DNA of 47,500 bases from Halisarca cf. caerulea (lineage: Eukaryota; Porifera; Demospongiae; Chondrillida; Halisarcidae). Positions 44,651 to 47,500 of this stretch are shown here, in pieces. The stretch is taken from NCBI GenBank assembly GCA_963170055.1, contig CAUJGJ010000441.1, forward strand, positions 2,501-50,000. Reading direction: 5' to 3'. The translations under genes and the position numbers were made by a program. Position 1 is the first letter of the stretch; each line of letters opens with the position of its first letter. Below the pieces are notes generated by a model. That model made no database searches and was not told where the DNA came from. It was given only the letters and a program-made list of their open reading frames with translations.

Positions 44651-45524
44651 CACAGGTAAGTTATGGCAGATTCGTGGTTGCAAAGGACATTTTGTGGTTT
44701 TGGCAGGAATGCGATTAAATCGTCATGCCTAATACTAATTATCACGTTTTTGCCGTGTGACCACCTTCTTAGTTTTAAAGATTTAAACTGTTGCACCATC
44801 AATAGAAAGGGTTCTGGCCAACCAAGTTAGCAAATCGATCATAGTAAACTGTAAACGGGCGCACATCTGAAAGTGATCAAGCTTCCGAAGCTCTGGCTTG
44901 CTTCCCCGTACGAAGGTGTATAAATTAGCCTGCCTATACTTAAGAACACGTGGTGTCATGTAACTAAGGGCTTGAGAAGAGCTCTTTTCCATAAGAAATT
45001 AATAGCAAAAAACGCGGAAATCTAAACCTCTACCTGTGTGCTTGAAACATTGACAGATTATCCCTTAAGGACTAAACTTGGAACTCTGATTAGGGGAAGA
45101 TATTCGGCCTTTCTGTTCAGTTTATGTCACACCGTTTGTTGCCACAGCCGTCCTGTTGGACCAGAAAACCTTCGCCATAACAGCCGAGGAGTGGAGCAAC
45201 ATCTTCCCCTAATCAGAAAAGTAAGATTAGGATATGCCGTGTCTTCTGAACCAACGTTTGTGTTTAAACTCGGAGGTCTTCATATCCGCGTTTTTGCGTA
45301 TTTGTTCATTTTGATATGGTTCAAGTAAAGCGGTCATGCAAAAGGTACAGCATGTTTTCGGCTCTTTAAGTTACACAGGATCAAAATACGAATATTCAAC
45401 TCGCTATCTAGATGGTTTCTAGGAGTTTTAAACCTTTAGCAAGAATAAACAAGGTGTTATACTCGAGATATTCGGAAACGGCAGCCATTTAGTTTTATGG
45501 CAAAAGTGCCATAATATACCTGCG
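44651..45524 (+). mobile_element. MITE family A, subfamily 5, inside piggyBac 2
   Basis: 874 bp with ends CACAGGTAAGTTATGGCAGA and, inverted, CGCAGGTATATTATGGCACT. TA is duplicated at 44649-44650 and 45525-45526. The inner arms are CTGATTAGGGGAAGAT (about 45087) and ATCTTCCCCTAATCAG (about 45203). Same subfamily as 46301-47185 in the opposite orientation. Confidence 0.92.
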
Positions 45525-45616
45525 TACACAACATCCATACACGTTACTGATTCGAATGAGGTACAACACGTGCATATTGCGAGCCACTTAAGTGGCTCGT
45601 GACTGGTAAAGGGTTA

Positions 45617-45960
45617 AATGTTTCGTTATCCTACCGTTCTGCGAATATCCTAGCTTTTTCCTGGAGTAACGGCCCATTAACGGGCATATTCTTCAACTTG
45701 GCAATCCTAAACCACTCGTAAATAAGTGAATTGATTTCCTCATTACCCGTTTTCCTCAAATTTCTCTTTTTCTCGGGAGGAGCACCGTCTTCGTAGTCTT
45801 TCCTTAGTGCTTCTTTATTCTTCAAAATATCCTGGATCTGTGTCTTTCCCACTTTGAACTCCTTAGATGTCTTCCTTGCTGACAGACCTCTGTCAGAAAC
45901 TTCAAGTACATTTATCCTGTCAAATAAACAAAGGGTCTTCCGTGGCCTTTTCGGTGACGA
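45617..45960 (-). pseudogene. Tigger/pogo transposase, DNA-binding region only (copy 2)
   Basis: Same fragment as 6212-6660: FKVGKTQIQDILKNKEALRK, then INSLIYEWFRIAKLKNMPV up to KARIFAER near 45631. It is cut at its downstream end by the piggyBac boundary (TTAA 45614-45617), so the NGWL segment seen in copy 1 is lost. Non-functional. Confidence 0.85.
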
Positions 45961-46300
45961 AAATCGCTGCCACTAACTCCAAGCCTTATTCTCAGACTCG
46001 CAGGATTTATAATGGATTATATTATGGTCGTTATATGCGGCATACATTGTGTATACTGACAGTACAATGGGGCAAGCACACATGGTCGCTGGTCGCATGC
46101 GACAGGTGGTCGCTGTACATGAGTGTTATCAATGCAAAAACATTTGGGACAAGCACAACATGGACATTTAAGACAAGTGGCTGCTGTATAGAGGTGGTCA
46201 CTAATACAGGGGTCTCTGTATACAGCAACTCAGAACATGGTATACAGTCTATTAGTAACAACAGACATTACAAGTGATACTATAATAAGCACAACTGCTA

Positions 46301-47185
46301 CACAGGTATGTTATGGCAGATTTTGCCATAAAACAAAATGGCTGCTGTTTCCAAAAGCTTCGAATTAAACGCTTTGCTTTAGCTTCCTGAAGGTTGCAAA
46401 CCCCAACAAACCATAAAGATAGCAAACTGAACATTCATATTTTACTCGTATGTCATTTTAAGCGCCGAAAACATGCTGTACCTGTTGCATGGTCGCTATT
46501 TTTCAACCATATCAAAATTAGCAAATACGCAAAAAGGCGGAAAGGAAGACCTCTGAGTTTTGCTACACAAGTCGATTCACAAGATAGAGCATACCCCGAA
46601 CTTACATTTTTGGATATGGGGAGGCACTGCTCCATTCCACGGCTTTTATGTCAAAAGATTTCTTCTCCAACAGAACGGTCGTAGTAACAAAAGGCGGTGC
46701 ATGAACTGAACGGTATAACCGACAATCTTCCCATATCCAAAATTGTAAGTTCGGCCCTTTAGGAATAACCTGACGAAGTTTGAAGTATACAGGTGGAGGT
46801 TTAGTTCTCCGCCTTTTTTGCCATAACTTTCCTATGCACAAGAGTGCTGCTTTCGCCCTTGGTCACGTGGACAGCACATGTTCTCAGTGTTGCGGAGGCT
46901 AATTTATACGCTGCAGATACGATTATAACTTTGGAGGTAAGTTAGTGCTTTCGAAGTTCGAATACTCGCAGATCTGCAATTTCTCACTCTATTATCATCC
47001 ATTCGCTAGAATGACAGGCCATAATCCTTTCTGTTGCTGGTGAAACCATTGAAATCTTAAAAACCAGCTAGGTGGTCACGCGGCTACAACGTGATAATTA
47101 GTATTGGGCGTTACGATTTAATCGCATACCTGTGAAAACCACCAAACGCCCTTTGCAACCACGAATCTGCCATAACTTACCTGTG
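46301..47185 (+). mobile_element. MITE family A, subfamily 5, second copy
   Basis: 885 bp with ends CACAGGTATGTTATGGCAGA and, inverted, CACAGGTAAGTTATGGCAGA. TA is duplicated at 46299-46300 and 47186-47187. The empty site is present at about 6969-6970 in copy 1 of the duplication. The left-end hairpin is TTATGGCA/TGCCATAA. The inner arms are TTTTTGGATATGGGGAGG (about 46605) and CTTCCCATATCCAAAA (about 46727). Confidence 0.94.
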
Positions 47186-47500
47186 TACATTTTAACTATT
47201 ACTTTAACTGCTTAATACCACAGACAGGTGGTCTTCCTTACACCAGAGAAACCGAAAAAGAAACGTGGATCCCAACCAAATAAGAAAGTAGCCATCAGAA
47301 ATTTTTGCCAAGGGTCAATGTGGATATAATTATACCCGTTAACATTGTGAAGAAGACAGGTCCATTTTTTTATCTAGTCAAAGGGGCTGATTAGGAACAG
47401 TTGTGCAGACATCATGTAGATCATACTCGCATCCGTTATTCATCTGCTACACAAATTTACAACCAACAGTTCGCCTAACTCCTCCTTGTCAGACACTACA

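Larger units (their letters stand above)
42200..45613 (+). mobile_element. piggyBac-type transposon 2, near full-length but broken
   Basis: Ends CCCTTCACCGGTC and, inverted, CCCTTTACCAGTC. Flanking tetramers are TCAA (42196-42199) and TTAA (45614-45617). Subterminal palindromes lie near both ends: GCCACTTAAGTGG near 42252, and the perfect 20-mer CGAGCCACTTAAGTGGCTCG at about 45580-45599. It carries a transposase at 42601-44455 and a family A MITE at 44651-45524. The 5' non-coding region 42276-42600 shows nothing else. Confidence 0.92.
41681..46218 (-). mobile_element. Tigger/pogo-like DNA transposon, copy 2, with nested insertions
   Basis: Left end TA plus CAGTGGAACC at 41681; right end GGTCTCTG at 46211-46218 plus TA. 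The remnant DNA-binding coding region is at 45617-45960. Nested inside are a partial family C MITE, the piggyBac and a MITE within the piggyBac. Confidence 0.75.
41576..47500 (+). repeat. Segmental duplication, copy 2 (partner 1007-7284)
   Basis: Collinear with copy 1 apart from its own insertions: a piggyBac at 42200-45613 and a family A MITE at 46301-47185. Relative to copy 1 it lacks the second Tigger. It also lacks what corresponds to about 3516-6291, the stretch now replaced by the piggyBac. The tail 47188-47500 matches 6971-7284 with a 12-base difference near 47452, and homology runs to the window edge. Confidence 0.85.

Overview
The window looks like nuclear DNA of an animal, most likely an early-branching marine invertebrate such as a sponge; that placement is an inference from repeat content and protein families, not proven. 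The only clear host coding sequence is two SRCR-domain exons on the + strand (7808-8134 and 31772-32110). Both are phase 1-1 with good splice sites, so they probably belong to one secreted or membrane scavenger-receptor-like gene with an intron of about 23.6 kb between them. A minus-strand HIRAN plus Ulp1-like protease pseudogene (23520-24491) lies inside that intron. Nearly everything else is transposable elements, many nested.

Layout. 1-7284: a 1-kb TG tract, then a Tigger-like (TA-target) element carrying a second Tigger, two hairpin-rich MITEs and a longer MITE with an internal tandem duplication. 7285-8699: SRCR exon and plain intron. 8700-14522: a decayed CR1/L2-like LINE split by three MITEs and ended by a piggyBac (14527-16665). 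16700-17115: pogo/Tigger transposase remnant. 17166-23339: Ty3/gypsy-like retrotransposon with two 241-bp LTRs, a 5-bp target duplication, a large internal deletion and three nested insertions. 24859-26560: foldback structure with about 315-bp arms. 26877-27644: piggyBac-type MITE. 28270-31016: two head-to-head Penelope-like elements sharing 980-bp inverted arms, each with a hammerhead-ribozyme-like core. 32968-36044: three MITEs. 36604-39430: minus-strand gypsy-like pol remnant. 39880-47500: TG tracts containing MITEs, then a second copy of the 1007-7284 segment, interrupted by a large piggyBac.

The most interesting pattern is a group of MITE families, here named A, C, D and E. They end in CRCAGG or CRCATG, and most duplicate a pyrimidine-purine dinucleotide (TA, CA or TG). 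Families A and E carry inner inverted repeats whose sequence differs between copies while the two arms of each copy still match. Several insertions can be checked exactly, because removing them restores a reading frame or because an empty paralogous site is present in the same window. No bacterial genes, CRISPR arrays, rRNA or tRNA genes were recognised.
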